64,000 nt of DNA from Bacillus sp. BGMRC 2118 (GTDB lineage Bacteria > Bacillota > Bacilli > Bacillales > SA4), in assembly GCA_008364785.1 (NCBI GenBank), contig VTTJ01000006.1:186001-250000 (forward strand), given 5' to 3'. The position numbers and the translations under genes were made by a program. Positions 33,511 to 41,955 of the stretch are shown in pieces. The notes under the pieces were generated by a model that was given only the letters and a program-made list of their open reading frames with translations, did not search any database and was not told the DNA's origin. The stretch's first letter is position 1. Every line of letters starts with the position of its first letter.

Positions 33511-34881
33511 TTAATTCACTCCTCTAAAAGGATTTGCTAAATATAAACAATACTGAATCACTGACCTTGCAGATGGACGAATAGTGGAGGAAGAAGAGGA
33601 TGCGTCCATATTTTTCGAAGGCTTTGTGTTAATCTCAATAATCCATGGTTTACCATTTTCATCGAGTGCTAAGTCAATTCCAAATTCACCGAATAATCCT
33701 TCCTCAGACTGTCCTATGGAAGAAGCAATTTCAAGAGCCAGCTCATGCAACATTTTCCCGACTGTCATGGCTTGCTTTGGCTCTAATAATTCCCTTAATA
33801 TCGTTGGTACCTTTCGGATTTCGCCTCCTCTTGCAATATTCGAGACAAACTCCTTCGGTGAGGAAATTCTTGCTACGGAGGAAGTTACTTTCCACTCGCT
33901 CAATGAATTCATATGACATAGAAATCGAAAATCTAACACTCTATTTTCATATCGAAGTAAAGAGATTCCTTGTTGTACGATAAATGCTCCTTTTAACCTG
34001 GGACGAATCGCTTTGAAAAGTTCATACGTTGATTCATAGCTTTTTTCGATATCTCCAGTAAAGGTCGTATAATCAAGGATATATTCCCCTTCATTGTCCT
34101 CTATTCGAAAAATCTTTCTTCCCTGACTTCCGTGTATTGGTTTTATATAGACACTTTTGTGCTGTTGCAGGAAGGTATCCAACGTAGAGTAGTTTAATAA
34201 AAGCTCCGTCTGTGGGAGATAGGGTAATAAGTGTTCCTGCTGGACGAGGTGTTGATGAGATTCCCATTTGTTCAGGAAGTGATCATTGAAAAAGGGAATA
34301 TGTTTTTCCTTTAAGTACGCGGTAAATTGTTGATATCCCTTTGAGAGCTCTCTTTTTCTAGAATGAATTCGGTTGTGAACAACATGAGGCCATGGAACAT
34401 TATTCAATTCAAAGCGCTCTCCATTCCAAACATACCCCAACAGGTGAGTTTCTTGATAACTTTTTAGAGAAAAAACATAAAACAACGTTTCATTTTTTGC
34501 GCAGTATGTTGCCAGTTCTTCGCAAAATTCATGTACGGAGCCAAAGCTAACACCATTTTCCGTTTCTTTTACCTCGGTTAATAACCCGATGAAGATTCCA
34601 AAAGTGAAAATGCCCAAATTTTCGTGGAAATATAGGTGTAAGGCATGGTTTAATGGCGGAAGCTGTAACTCCTTACATAGAGATTCACCAATACAAATGG
34701 ATTGCTCAAGATCAGATGGAATAAATGTGACGTGAACACTACACTCCCCGCAATGAATTTTATATTGTTTAGTTGGAGAGATAGACCATTTGTAGAATAT
34801 CCTTTCATCCAATTCAATTTGTCTTGAAGCTGATGGAGTTACTTGCTTTCTTTCTATTTTTACTTTTTCACTAACAATCAT
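33511..34881 (-). CDS. spore coat-associated ATP-grasp protein, long form
   Basis: A 456-residue member and first gene of the four-gene operon. The N-terminal domain (about 130 residues, with cysteines in IHCGECSVHV) is followed by the ATP-grasp core: VYIKPIHGSQGRKIFRI and DLALDENGKPWIIEINTKPS. In the glycine-rich loop Arg-Lys replaces the usual small residues (GSQGRK), so nucleotide handling may differ from its paralogues. With the three genes downstream it forms a long-short-long-short series. Confidence 0.8.
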   Translation of the reverse strand: MIVSEKVKIERKQVTPSASRQIELDERIFYKWSISPTKQYKIHCGECSVHVTFIPSDLEQSICIGESLCKELQLPPLNHALHLYFHENLGIFTFGIFIGLLTEVKETENGVSFGSVHEFCEELATYCAKNETLFYVFSLKSYQETHLLGYVWNGERFELNNVPWPHVVHNRIHSRKRELSKGYQQFTAYLKEKHIPFFNDHFLNKWESHQHLVQQEHLLPYLPQTELLLNYSTLDTFLQQHKSVYIKPIHGSQGRKIFRIEDNEGEYILDYTTFTGDIEKSYESTYELFKAIRPRLKGAFIVQQGISLLRYENRVLDFRFLCHMNSLSEWKVTSSVARISSPKEFVSNIARGGEIRKVPTILRELLEPKQAMTVGKMLHELALEIASSIGQSEEGLFGEFGIDLALDENGKPWIIEINTKPSKNMDASSSSSTIRPSARSVIQYCLYLANPFRGVN

Positions 34882-34993
34882 AAGCAGCCCTCATTTGATT
34901 GAGTTGATGACAAGCTCTATAATATAGGCAAATGCTGATATAAAAGTATCGTATGAACGAAGGCAATAGTTGGTGAAAGGTAGTGTTTAGAAA

Positions 34994-36127
34994 ATGGTGT
35001 TACTGACAATCGGTATGATGGTCGTGATTGGGGCAATTATAGGTGGAGTTACAAACCATCTTGCAATAAAAATGCTTTTTAGACCACATCAAGCAAAATA
35101 CATCTTGGGGAAACGTGTTCCGTTTACGCCAGGCTTAATCCCAAAGCGGAGAGATGAATTAGCGGTTCAAATGGGGAAGTTAGTTGTTGAGCACCTCGTT
35201 ACAGCTGAAGGAATCAAACAAAAGTTTCAAGAATCAAGTTTTATTCATGAGATTACGATGCTCGCTTCGACTGAGGCAAGAAAGTTCCTTCAAACAGATA
35301 AAACAGTATTAGAAATTGCAGAAGAGCTAGGAATGAAGAACATTGATGAGAAAATAAATGAAAAGGTAGAAGATGCATTAGAAACAAGATTAACTAGGTT
35401 CATACATATCCTTTATAATCGTCCACTTCACGAAATCCTGCCACCTCATATTCGGGAAACAGTCGAAAAGAAGATTCCGTCCATTAGTGAATACATCACG
35501 TTAAAGGGAGCCGAATATTTTGAAAGCGAGGAAGGAAAAACAGCGTTAAAGAAAATGATTGATGACTTCTTAGCGACAAGAGGGATGCTTGGCAGTATGA
35601 TCCAAATGTTCTTAGGACAAGGCAGTTTAATTGAAAAGGTACACCCTGAAATTGTGAAGTTCATGCAACATCAGGGAACAAAAGATATCATTACGAGAAT
35701 GATTAGAAAAGAATGGGACAAGCTGAAGGGCAGACAATTAGAGGAATTTACTTCAATTGTCTCAAAGGAACAACTCGTATCACTTATCAAGAACAAAATT
35801 GTACAAGAACTTTCTGTTACAACGCTAACAAGAAAGCCTTTAAGAGATATAGTTGCACCAGTTGAAACATATATAGTGGAGAAGGGTATTCCTTTTATGG
35901 TTGAGAAAGCAGGAATGTATCTAGCCTCACATACAGATGTACTATTGAAAAAGTTGCGAGTTGAAGACCTAGTGCGTGACCAAGTTGAAGGGTTTTCTGT
36001 GGATCGACTTGAAGATATGGTTTTATCTATATCTAAAAGGGAATTTAAGATGATTACGTATCTAGGAGCCGTATTAGGTGGAGTAATTGGATTATTCCAA
36101 GGAATACTAGCAATTGCTATCGGGTGA
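34994..36127 (+). CDS. yheB: DUF445 family membrane protein YheB
   Basis: A 377-residue protein with a membrane helix at each end (residues 3-20 and about 356-376) and a long helical middle. The N-terminal GGVTNHLAIKMLFRPH and FTPGLIPKRRDELA are the family signature. B. subtilis YheB has the same length and place; function is unknown. It is divergent from the ATP-grasp operon and followed by yheA after 56 bases. Confidence 0.88.
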   Translation: MVLLTIGMMVVIGAIIGGVTNHLAIKMLFRPHQAKYILGKRVPFTPGLIPKRRDELAVQMGKLVVEHLVTAEGIKQKFQESSFIHEITMLASTEARKFLQTDKTVLEIAEELGMKNIDEKINEKVEDALETRLTRFIHILYNRPLHEILPPHIRETVEKKIPSISEYITLKGAEYFESEEGKTALKKMIDDFLATRGMLGSMIQMFLGQGSLIEKVHPEIVKFMQHQGTKDIITRMIRKEWDKLKGRQLEEFTSIVSKEQLVSLIKNKIVQELSVTTLTRKPLRDIVAPVETYIVEKGIPFMVEKAGMYLASHTDVLLKKLRVEDLVRDQVEGFSVDRLEDMVLSISKREFKMITYLGAVLGGVIGLFQGILAIAIG

Positions 36128-36183
36128 AAAAGCTCTGACAGTTTGTTATAGTGAGAGAGTAGTTTACTATGAGGAGGGTGAAT

Positions 36184-36537
36184 ATGTCTACAAACTTATA
36201 TGATGTAGCGTATGATTTAGAAAAAGCGGTTAGAGAAAGTAATGAATACAAACAGTTAAAGCAGCTTTATGATGATGTAAATAATGATCCATCTGCCAAG
36301 CAACTTTTTGAGAGCTTCCGTGATATTCAATTACAACTTCAACAAAAGCAAATGTCTGGTCAAGAAATCTCACAGCAAGAAATTGAGCAGGCTCAACAGC
36401 AGGTAATGGTTGTTCAGCAACATGAGAAAATTTCAAAACTTATGGAAGCAGAACAAAGAATGAGCATGGTAATTGGTGAGTTAAATCAAATTATTATGAA
36501 GCCGTTAGAAGATCTGTACGGGAACATGGCACAATAA
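36184..36537 (+). CDS. yheA: YlbF/YmcA family protein YheA
   Basis: A 117-residue, Gln-rich helical protein of the YlbF/YmcA family (LYDVAYDLEKAVRESNEYKQL; ISQQEIEQAQQQV). Relatives YlbF and YmcA act with YaaT on RNase Y and in sporulation and competence; YheA itself is uncharacterised. ATG 36184 follows GAGGAGGG; the frame from 36169 includes that site. Same length as B. subtilis YheA. Confidence 0.88.
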   Translation: MSTNLYDVAYDLEKAVRESNEYKQLKQLYDDVNNDPSAKQLFESFRDIQLQLQQKQMSGQEISQQEIEQAQQQVMVVQQHEKISKLMEAEQRMSMVIGELNQIIMKPLEDLYGNMAQ

Positions 36538-36541
36538 TATT

Positions 36542-36575
36542 AATGACGTGGTCACTTATGACCACGTCATTTTTG
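36542..36575 (+). terminator. terminator after yheA
   Basis: AATGACGTGGTCA, loop CTTA, TGACCACGTCATT then TTTT: a 13-bp perfect stem. Confidence 0.85.
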
Positions 36576-36811
36576 ATATTGGCTAAAACTTAAAGTCACC
36601 GTATAGAATAAAATGTGCATACTGATAATTACCACTTTTTATGCTTTGGTTTCCTAATCATAGAGCAAAATAAGGGGAAAAGTTGTCTATACTAAAGTGA
36701 GTGCATCAAGTATAAACAGAATGTAGTGTCATGTAAGTGTTCATGCAAGTTCTATTCATGTCATACTCGTCATAATTTTAGGTAAGTGATTCTTGAAAGG
36801 GGAAGGTTCAT

Positions 36812-37663
36812 ATGTCACATCGCATGCTTGCCATAAATATTGACGGAACACTACTTCGTTCCAATGGGCGCTTACAAAAAGGGATTAAGGAAGCAGTTGA
36901 TTTTGTCAAAAGAAGAGGTGTGTACATCACCTTAGTTACGAACCGAAATTTTCCCTCAGCTAAAAAGGTTGCAAAAGCATTAAAAATAGATGGAATTCTT
37001 GTGACACATGGTGGTTCATTTATCGCCTCAAGCATTGACCAGCCTATCATTAATAGAAGAATTTCAGAAGAAAAAACATTTAATTTAGTTCAAGTGCTTG
37101 AAAATTTCGAATGTACAATCCGTATCTTACATGAGCGATATTCACTCGGAAATCGAGTAAACCTGAATAACAATATCGTTGCAAAGGCAGTATTTAATTC
37201 GGGTGATCCACTCTTTTATCCTATGCAATTTGTAGAGTCATTAGGAGACACATTACGTGATGAGCCTGTCTCTGCTCCGAAAATTGATGTGCATTTTAAG
37301 GACCAAGAGGAGTTAGAACGGGCAAGAACTACAATTGAAAATGCATTTGAGGGCATTCATATATACAATGATCGTGATCTAAAGCTAGAGGTCATAGCAG
37401 AGCCAATGTCAAAGGAAAAGGGATTAGAGCTTCTTGCCGGATATTTGGGCATTGATTGGAAAGAAATTGTCGTCATTGGGGATTCAATGAGTGATGTAAA
37501 GATGATTGAAAGAGCAGGCTTGGGAGTTGCGATGGGAAATGCAACGAACGAAGTGAAACAAGCGGCAAAATGGGTCACCCGAACGAATGATCAAAATGGT
37601 GTCTCCTATATGGTGATGACCCATTTTAGAAAACAGCATTCCATTACGACGAGTAAGCAATGA
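36812..37663 (+). CDS. yhaX: HAD superfamily protein YhaX
   Basis: A 283-residue Cof-type HAD protein with cap domain (about residues 85-190) and C-terminal motifs KGLELLAGYLGI and VIGDSMSDVKMIERAGLGVAMGNA (motifs III/IV). Motif I reads AINIDGTLL: the first Asp, the phosphate-accepting nucleophile, is Asn9, while Asp11 is kept. It should therefore not form the phospho-Asp intermediate. B. subtilis YhaX is a mother-cell sporulation protein of the coat. AAAGGGGAAGG precedes the ATG. Confidence 0.83.
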   Translation: MSHRMLAINIDGTLLRSNGRLQKGIKEAVDFVKRRGVYITLVTNRNFPSAKKVAKALKIDGILVTHGGSFIASSIDQPIINRRISEEKTFNLVQVLENFECTIRILHERYSLGNRVNLNNNIVAKAVFNSGDPLFYPMQFVESLGDTLRDEPVSAPKIDVHFKDQEELERARTTIENAFEGIHIYNDRDLKLEVIAEPMSKEKGLELLAGYLGIDWKEIVVIGDSMSDVKMIERAGLGVAMGNATNEVKQAAKWVTRTNDQNGVSYMVMTHFRKQHSITTSKQ

Positions 37664-37664
37664 G

Positions 37665-37687
37665 GCAAGCAGAGATGCTTGCTTTTT
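37665..37687 (+). terminator. terminator after yhaX
   Basis: GCAAGCA, loop GAGA, TGCTTGC then TTTTT. Confidence 0.8.
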
Positions 37688-37694
37688 GTCATTT

Positions 37695-37785
37695 TATGAA
37701 AAGGCGAAATTATAGTGAAAATGACGTGAATGATTACCAAAATAGCGAAATTAAGCAAAAAATAGCGAAAAAGCCCAGATAGCTT
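37695..37785. repeat. phased array, AGCGAAA type
   Basis: GGCGAAATTA, GACGTGAATGA, TAGCGAAATTA and TAGCGAAAAAG recur about every 20-21 bases. The motif is the same as in the left part of the array at 21575. No coding frame crosses it. Confidence 0.5.
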
Positions 37786-37896
37786 TCTAACAGATTATTA
37801 CTCTGCCTGAGTTTGCACTTGTTGCTAGTACTTTTCTAATGTAATTGACCTTCATAGCTAGCTTTTGTAAACTTAGTAGAAGGTTTTCTTAAAGAA

Positions 37897-38085
37897 ATGC
37901 TGTTTTCGTATAGATTGTAGCCTTCTCGTAAGGATCCCAAAATCCGGATCTTTACCTAAATATTTAGATACTTCTATACAAGAAGAGAGTTGCTCTTTTC
38001 TAATCCAACCTTACGTTTACTTCTAAAACAGGTTGTACAGCCAGCATAATTGAACTAATAGCAACAAAGTCCTAGAAAAGAGCCA
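37897..38085 (+). mobile_element. MITE-like element, near-complete copy
   Basis: About 189 bases from ATGCTGTTTTCGTATAG to CTAGAAAAGAGCC, same orientation as the copy at 62199. The central hairpin GAAGAGAGTTGCTCTTTTC and the flanking TCTAATCCAACC are conserved. It ends 19 bases before the hemZ start, so it forms most of the hemZ upstream region. Confidence 0.75.
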
Positions 38086-38104
38086 AAAGAAAAGGTGATT
38101 ACAC

Positions 38105-39616
38105 ATGAAAATACAATTGAACGGACTTAGTGATGAGCGTTATGAACGACCATTACATCATATCACTCAGTTATTTTTTGAAGAAAGTGATTTACACTTT
38201 ACTAAAGTTGAAAATGCAGAGCTTACGATAAGTATAAAAATAACAGAAGATCAAGATAAGGTGGTTGTAACTGGTACAGGATTAGTAGCTAACTCAAGTA
38301 AGAGGTTCGAATCTACATTTGAGAACAGCTTCCAGAATGCCAATACAGATAAAGAACGATTTGCACTTGTGAAAGGTGCTGTCTTTTATGTGTTTTTAAC
38401 AATCATGCAAGAAGTAACAGGTATGATTCAACAGTGGGGAATCTTAACGGGAATCCGTCCGACTAAGCTGCTTCACAAAAAGCTCCAAGAAGGAAAAACG
38501 AAAGAGCAGGCTCATGCTGAACTTCGAGAAGACTATAAAATACTTGATAGTAAGATTAACTTAATGCAAGCGATTGTTGATCGTCAACTGGCAGTTGTAC
38601 CGGATCTTTACCAGCTTGGAAAAGAGGTAAGTATCTATATTGGTATTCCATTTTGTCCAACAAAATGTGCATATTGTACATTTCCAGCTTATGCGATCAA
38701 TGGTAAGCAAGGGAAGGTAGATTCATTCCTAGGTGGTCTCCATTACGAAATGAGAGAAATGGGTAAATGGTTAAAGGAAAATAACATTAACATTACTACG
38801 ATTTATTACGGTGGTGGAACGCCGACGAGTATAACTGCGGAAGAAATGGACTTGCTGTATGAAGAGATGTATGAGTCCTTCCCTAATGTTGAGAACGTAC
38901 GTGAAATTACCGTTGAGGCAGGCAGACCAGACACGATTACACCGGAAAAATTAGACGTATTGAAAAAATGGAATATAGACCGAATAAGCATTAATCCACA
39001 ATCCTATATACAAGAAACACTAAAGGCAATCGGCCGACATCATACAGTAGAGGAGACGGTTGATAAGTTTCATCTTGCACGAAGCATGGGGATGAACAAC
39101 ATAAATATGGATTTGATTATCGGCTTACCTGGAGAAGGAGTGAGTGAATTCCAATACACATTGGATGAGACGAAAAAGTTAATGCCTGAATCATTAACCG
39201 TTCACACATTATCCTTCAAACGGGCTTCGGAGATGACAAAAAATAAGGAAAAGTATAAAGTGGCAGATCGTAATGAAATTACAGAAATGATGGATTTAGC
39301 TACTCAGTGGACGTATGACAACGGATATTACCCATACTACTTATACCGTCAGAAAAATATATTAGGAAACTTAGAAAATGTTGGCTATTCCATTCCTGGT
39401 CAAGAAAGTATCTATAACATCATGATTATGGAAGAAAAGCAAACAATCTTAGGCTTAGGCTGTGGTGCATCTAGTAAGTTTGTACACCCAGTTACAGGGA
39501 AGATTACCCGATTTGCAAACCCGAAAGATCCAAAATCATACAACGACGGATTTAAGAAGTATACAGCAGATAAAATTGAAATTTTGAATGAGTTGTTTGA
39601 GATAGAAAGTAAGTAG
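38105..39616 (+). CDS. hemZ: coproporphyrinogen III dehydrogenase-like radical SAM enzyme HemZ
   Basis: A 503-residue radical SAM protein of the HemN/HemZ group, same length as B. subtilis HemZ. The cluster-binding motif CPTKCAYC (CxxxCxxC, about residues 184-191) and GGGTPTS are intact, and the N-terminal 160 residues are the HemZ-specific extension. Predicted to oxidise coproporphyrinogen III without oxygen in haem synthesis. AAAAGGTGA precedes the ATG. Confidence 0.9.
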   Translation: MKIQLNGLSDERYERPLHHITQLFFEESDLHFTKVENAELTISIKITEDQDKVVVTGTGLVANSSKRFESTFENSFQNANTDKERFALVKGAVFYVFLTIMQEVTGMIQQWGILTGIRPTKLLHKKLQEGKTKEQAHAELREDYKILDSKINLMQAIVDRQLAVVPDLYQLGKEVSIYIGIPFCPTKCAYCTFPAYAINGKQGKVDSFLGGLHYEMREMGKWLKENNINITTIYYGGGTPTSITAEEMDLLYEEMYESFPNVENVREITVEAGRPDTITPEKLDVLKKWNIDRISINPQSYIQETLKAIGRHHTVEETVDKFHLARSMGMNNINMDLIIGLPGEGVSEFQYTLDETKKLMPESLTVHTLSFKRASEMTKNKEKYKVADRNEITEMMDLATQWTYDNGYYPYYLYRQKNILGNLENVGYSIPGQESIYNIMIMEEKQTILGLGCGASSKFVHPVTGKITRFANPKDPKSYNDGFKKYTADKIEILNELFEIESK

Positions 39617-39643
39617 TAGCCCTTGTCTAAGGGCTACTTTTTT
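39615..39643 (+). terminator. terminator after hemZ
   Basis: AGTAGCCCTT, loop GTCT, AAGGGCTACT then TTTTT. Confidence 0.85.
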
Positions 39644-39668
39644 GGTGTTTATTATGGGAAAAAATGTA

Positions 39669-39773
39669 TTTTAATCCGAATTCAGTAGAAAGTCGTCCAA
39701 AAATTCTATACTCTCGTCCGGAAAAACAATCAAGAAGTCCGAAATATTGACAAAGTCGTCCAAATAACAAACT
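39669..39773. repeat. 21-bp phased array, TCGTCC type
   Basis: Five consecutive 21-base units begin at 39669, 39690, 39711, 39732 and 39753. A TCC core sits at the same offset in each (AATCCGAA, CGTCCAAAAA, CGTCCGGAAAAA, AGTCCGAAA, CGTCCAAATAA). The rest of each unit varies in sequence but not in length. Confidence 0.65.
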
Positions 39774-39852
39774 CAAAAGCAAAAAAGAATAAGAGGAATT
39801 TCAAATCTTATATAGAAATAGTAATTAAATACTATTTTTTAGGGGGAGTATC

Positions 39853-40620
39853 TTGTCTACTAAAGTGTTACTTGAACAAAAAGACGGAGTCATCTATATA
39901 ACGTTAAATCGTCCAGAAGCTTATAATTCACTTGATGTCCCGATGCTTGAACAATTGGTAGAAAAACTACATGAAGCATCTACTATGGAAGAGAAAATCC
40001 TTGTATTTAAAGGAAGTGGAAAAGGATTTTCAGCGGGTGGAGATATTAAGACCATGCTTGGTTCATTTGACACACCTTTTGAATCCATTATGGAAACAAT
40101 TGGTGGAGTGGTTAAAGCATTATATGAAATGCCAAAACTGACAATTAGTGCGATTCACGGTGCAGCTGCTGGCCTAGGATTAAGCATCGCATTAGCTTGT
40201 GACTATGTAATAGCTCATAACTCATCAAAAGTTGCCATGAACTTTATTGGAATTGGACTTGTACCTGATGGAGCTGGTCACTTCTTTTTACAAAAGCGTC
40301 TAGGAGATGTTAAAGCAAAAGAAGTGATATGGGAAGGCAAAACATTAGCAGCAGAAGAAGGTCTGAAATATGGTCTTGTTGATGTTGTAACAGACAATAT
40401 TGAAGCGGCTGTGGAGAATAAGATTTCTGAATGGAAGAGCAAGCCGGTTTTAGCGATGATTGCAACAAAATCAATTTATGTACAGCAATCACTTCCATCA
40501 CTCTATAAAACACTAGAACTTGAAACGAAATACCAAAGTGAAATGAGAGCGACACGTGACCACCAGGAAGGGGTAACCGCCTTTATTGAAAAAAGGTTAC
40601 CAAGTTTTGTCGGAAAATAA
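39853..40620 (+). CDS. yhaR: enoyl-CoA hydratase/isomerase family protein YhaR
   Basis: A 255-residue crotonase-fold protein, same length as B. subtilis YhaR. The oxyanion-hole regions are KGSGKGFSAGGDIK and ISAIHGAAAGLGLSIALACD. Of the two catalytic Glu of true hydratases neither is obvious (GDGAGH region: IGLVPDGAGHF has Asp), suggesting an isomerase or divergent member. TTG 39853 follows AGGGGGAG; ATG starts are not available nearby. Confidence 0.82.
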   Translation: MSTKVLLEQKDGVIYITLNRPEAYNSLDVPMLEQLVEKLHEASTMEEKILVFKGSGKGFSAGGDIKTMLGSFDTPFESIMETIGGVVKALYEMPKLTISAIHGAAAGLGLSIALACDYVIAHNSSKVAMNFIGIGLVPDGAGHFFLQKRLGDVKAKEVIWEGKTLAAEEGLKYGLVDVVTDNIEAAVENKISEWKSKPVLAMIATKSIYVQQSLPSLYKTLELETKYQSEMRATRDHQEGVTAFIEKRLPSFVGK

Positions 40621-40651
40621 AAAACGGGGACCTTTAATGGTCACCGTTTTT
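40621..40651 (+). terminator. terminator after yhaR
   Basis: AAAACGGGGACC, loop TTTAAT, GGTCACCGTTTT with one mismatch, then T. Confidence 0.75.
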
Positions 40652-40734
40652 GAATGAATGAGCAACTACGTCTAGCATACATAAGCCATTCACTATGCCT
40701 TGGACTCAGTGATGGCCAAGAAAATTTGAATGAA

Positions 40735-40920
40735 TTATCGATGAAAAAGAACAAGTTTTCCAGCAGGGGATACTAGACGATGAGTTTTTTCCTCAAGGCC
40801 TTTTTCTTTTAAAAGTGCTTCCCCTTTTTGTTTTGCTTCAGCTTCAGTTGCTGCTTCTAAATTTTCATCTACTAGTTTGCTGCCATCTTTATCAAAGGCA
40901 GTTAATGTGTATACAGGCAT
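40735..40920 (-). CDS. small YhzD/YhzC-like protein
   Basis: A 61-residue soluble protein (YTLTAFDKDGSKLVDENLEAATEAE..., ending KTHRLVSPAGKLVLFHR). It recalls the short B. subtilis proteins YhzC/YhzD; I cannot decide which. No function is known. ATG 40920 follows GGAGGTTTTAAT. It is convergent with yhaR and divergent from yhaQ. Confidence 0.7.
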   Translation of the reverse strand: MPVYTLTAFDKDGSKLVDENLEAATEAEAKQKGEALLKEKGLEEKTHRLVSPAGKLVLFHR

Positions 40921-41052
40921 ATTAAAACCTCCAGTTTTCTTGGTGAGTATGTGCATCGTATTATTATTTCTTTATTAAATAGTAAAAATCCTTTAAAAAA
41001 ATGAATCATTCTTCAGTTTAATACGTAAATAAATGTGAATGGAGGTTAGGAG

Positions 41053-41955
41053 ATGTCATTACAAATTAAGAATGTAACAAAAAGATTCGGTAATTTTACA
41101 GCAGTTAATGATTTGTCGATTACTATTCCAGAGCGTGAAATGTTTGGATTTCTAGGAGCGAATGGAGCGGGTAAAACGACAACGTTTAGAATGATCCTTG
41201 GTTTACTCGATCCTACGAATGGAGAAATTACGTGGGATGGTAAGCCAATAAACTATGAAACAAGTAATATCATTGGGTATCTTCCAGAGGAGAGAGGATT
41301 ATACCCGAAGATGAAGGTTAGAGACCAGCTCATCTATTTAGGTAGATTACGTGGAATTGATAAGCAAACCATTCTGAAAGAAATGAAGTATTGGCTAGAG
41401 AGATTCAAGGTACCAGAATATGAGATGAAAAAGGTTGAAGAGCTGTCTAAAGGAAATCAGCAAAAGATTCAGTTTATAGCTTCTATCATACATAAACCAA
41501 AGCTATTAATCTTAGACGAACCATTTAGTGGATTAGACCCAGTAAATGTAGAGCAGTTAAAAGATGCTGTACTGGAATTGAAGAATAATGGAACATCTAT
41601 TGTTTTCTCAAGTCATCGGATGGAGCATGTAGAGGAATTGTGTGAACACTTATGTATCATGCATCACGGCAGTCCTGTCGTTCACGGTTCACTAAAGGAT
41701 ATTAAACGATCATTTGGAAGAAAAAATGTGACAGTTCATGCAGATTTTGATTTATCATTCCTTGAGCAAGTAAATGGGGTTATCAAATCGAAGAAACGAC
41801 CAGATGGTATTACGCTACAAGTTGAGAACGAAGAAATCTCACAAGAAATCTTTTCGCAAATACAAGGCAAGGGCTTTGTACGCAAGTTTGAATTAGAAGA
41901 GCCGTCATTAAATGATATTTTTATCGAAAAGGTAGGTGCATCCTATCATGAATAA
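41053..41955 (+). CDS. yhaQ: ABC exporter ATPase YhaQ
   Basis: A 300-residue NatA-type ATPase: Walker A GANGAGKTT, signature LSKGNQQK, Walker B LLILDEPFSGLD, switch His in FSSHRM, and a C-terminal DUF4162-like domain (about 220-300). With YhaP it should form an exporter like the sodium pump NatAB; its cargo is unknown. It overlaps yhaP by eight bases. GGAGGTTAGGAG precedes the ATG. Confidence 0.86.
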   Translation: MSLQIKNVTKRFGNFTAVNDLSITIPEREMFGFLGANGAGKTTTFRMILGLLDPTNGEITWDGKPINYETSNIIGYLPEERGLYPKMKVRDQLIYLGRLRGIDKQTILKEMKYWLERFKVPEYEMKKVEELSKGNQQKIQFIASIIHKPKLLILDEPFSGLDPVNVEQLKDAVLELKNNGTSIVFSSHRMEHVEELCEHLCIMHHGSPVVHGSLKDIKRSFGRKNVTVHADFDLSFLEQVNGVIKSKKRPDGITLQVENEEISQEIFSQIQGKGFVRKFELEEPSLNDIFIEKVGASYHE

